A stretch of 64,000 bases of DNA from Nitrosomonadales bacterium (GTDB lineage Bacteria; Pseudomonadota; Gammaproteobacteria; Burkholderiales; Gallionellaceae): contig JACRNY010000007.1 in the NCBI GenBank assembly GCA_016214695.1, positions 37,160-101,159 on the forward strand. Reading direction: 5' to 3'. Each line of letters begins with the position of its first letter. Position 1 is the first letter of the stretch. The position numbers and the translations under genes were made by a program. This document shows positions 63,362 through 64,000 of this stretch, one piece after another. Under the pieces are notes generated by a model. That model was not told where the DNA came from, made no database searches, and saw only the letters and a program-made list of their open reading frames with translations.

Positions 63362-64000
63362 ATGAAACTTTCAAAGATCACGATGGGCGTACTACTGGCC
63401 CTGGGCATCAGCCCGGCCGGCTACGCCGCCGACCTCCTCGAACTCTACCGTGCCGCACAGAGCCAGGACGCCACCTTCGGCGCCGCCCGCGCTGCGCGCG
63501 AAGCCGGACAGGAGAAACTCACCCAGGGCCGCGCCCTCATGCTGCCCAGCGTCAACCTCACCGCCAACACCTCCAAGAACGACGTCCACACCGTCCTGCC
63601 GGTGGATTCCACGCGCAAATACAACAGCCACGGCTACGGCGTCAGCCTCGTGCAGCCCCTGTTCCGCGAACAGAACTGGGCCCTGTACACCGAATCCGAA
63701 CTGCAGGTCGCCCAGTCCGAAGCCCAGTTCAAACAGGCCGAACAGGACCTCGCCCTGCGCGTCGCCCAAGCCTACTTCGACGTATTGATCGCCCAGGACA
63801 GCGTCCAGCTCGCCGCCGCGCAGAAGACCGCCATCGCCCAGCAACTCGAACAGGCCAAACGCAACTTCGAAGTCGGCACCGCCACCATCACCGACACCCA
63901 CGAAGCCCAGGCCCGCTACGACCTCATCGTCGCCCAGGAACTGGCCGCCCAGAGCAGCCTCGAGATCAAGCGCCGCAGCCTGCAGCAACTCATCAACGCC
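63362..64000 (+). CDS. TolC-family outer membrane protein, partial (3' end outside window)
   Basis: 213 codons visible. Signal peptide (MGVLLALGISPAGYAAD), then DLLELYRAAQSQDATFGAAR and the coiled-coil QAEQDLALRVAQAYFDVLIA typical of TolC, with VGTATITDTHEAQARYDLIV. Outer-membrane channel of the RND system. Continues beyond the right edge. Confidence 0.93.
   Translation, partial: MKLSKITMGVLLALGISPAGYAADLLELYRAAQSQDATFGAARAAREAGQEKLTQGRALMLPSVNLTANTSKNDVHTVLPVDSTRKYNSHGYGVSLVQPLFREQNWALYTESELQVAQSEAQFKQAEQDLALRVAQAYFDVLIAQDSVQLAAAQKTAIAQQLEQAKRNFEVGTATITDTHEAQARYDLIVAQELAAQSSLEIKRRSLQQLINA

Noticed and set aside
59212..63408. A 1398-codon open frame on the minus strand opposite the efflux genes
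   Set aside because: Antisense shadow of high-GC coding DNA: His/Asp/Arg-rich, no motif, while the plus strand encodes clear adaptor and RND proteins.

Overview
The window is a nitrogen-fixation locus from a moderately high-GC proteobacterium. NifL-NifA, rnfABCDGEH, a nifB-fdxN-nifO order and an LRV protein recall the Azotobacter layout. The protein sequences and the many dispersed inverted repeats fit a betaproteobacterium; my best guess is a Gallionellaceae-like iron oxidiser, but the sequence alone does not prove that. Both window edges cut a gene: a FeSII-type ferredoxin at the left and a TolC-family protein at the right. I saw no rRNA, tRNA, CRISPR array or insertion sequence.

Layout. 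1-3.2 kb (minus): nifB, a 2[4Fe-4S] ferredoxin, nifO, a 2Fe-2S ferredoxin and a Shethna FeSII-like protein. 3.5-5.3 kb (plus): a divergent CCG-type Fe-S protein with its own sigma-54 promoter, plus a small helical protein. 5.4-8.2 kb: an AAA/DUF4143 ATPase, a TPMT-like methyltransferase and two small unknowns. 8.3-11.6 kb (minus): nifA and nifL. 12-18 kb (plus): rnfABCDGEH, the complex that would drive electrons to low-potential ferredoxin or flavodoxin. 18-30 kb: an island of five cation/proton antiporters of several families, with a MASE1 histidine kinase/FixJ-like regulator, a pentapeptide protein and a GCS2-type ligase. 30-33 kb (minus): a small unknown, a bacteriohemerythrin, a SIR2-like protein and draT. 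33-39.2 kb (plus): nifHDKT, ferredoxin, nifY and two small proteins. 39-41 kb: HD-GYP protein, HExxH lipoprotein, tiny membrane protein. 41.4-44.4 kb: modABC and a GNAT enzyme. 44.6-46.3 kb: LRV Fe-S protein and an unknown. 47-55.6 kb: nifE, nifN, nifX, RseC-like, DUF269, DUF683-like, fdxB, 2Fe-2S thioredoxin-like ferredoxin, nifZ, a double nitroreductase, an ankyrin protein and unknowns. 56-57.8 kb (minus): flavodoxin nifF and two unknowns. 57.9-64 kb: greB, then a TetR-regulated RND efflux system.

Regulation. The nif units are tied together by sigma-54 -24/-12 boxes (TGGCAC-N5-TTGCW) with NifA upstream activator sites (TGT-N10-ACA). I see clear promoters for nifB, the CCG protein, rnfA, nifH, the LRV gene and nifE. 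Good candidates precede nifL, the SIR2-like/hemerythrin pair, the flavodoxin operon and modA. NifL-NifA would sense redox and fixed nitrogen; DraT would switch off NifH at Arg101; hemerythrin and FeSII would deal with oxygen; Mod supplies molybdate.

A second layer is repeats. At least five families of paired inverted repeats (REPIN-like) sit between genes inside almost every nif and rnf operon. One family (LPxxGEG-type translation) is read in frame inside NifB and NifN and at the C-termini of NifN and NifO. One repeat sits inside a duplicated nifL-nifA junction.
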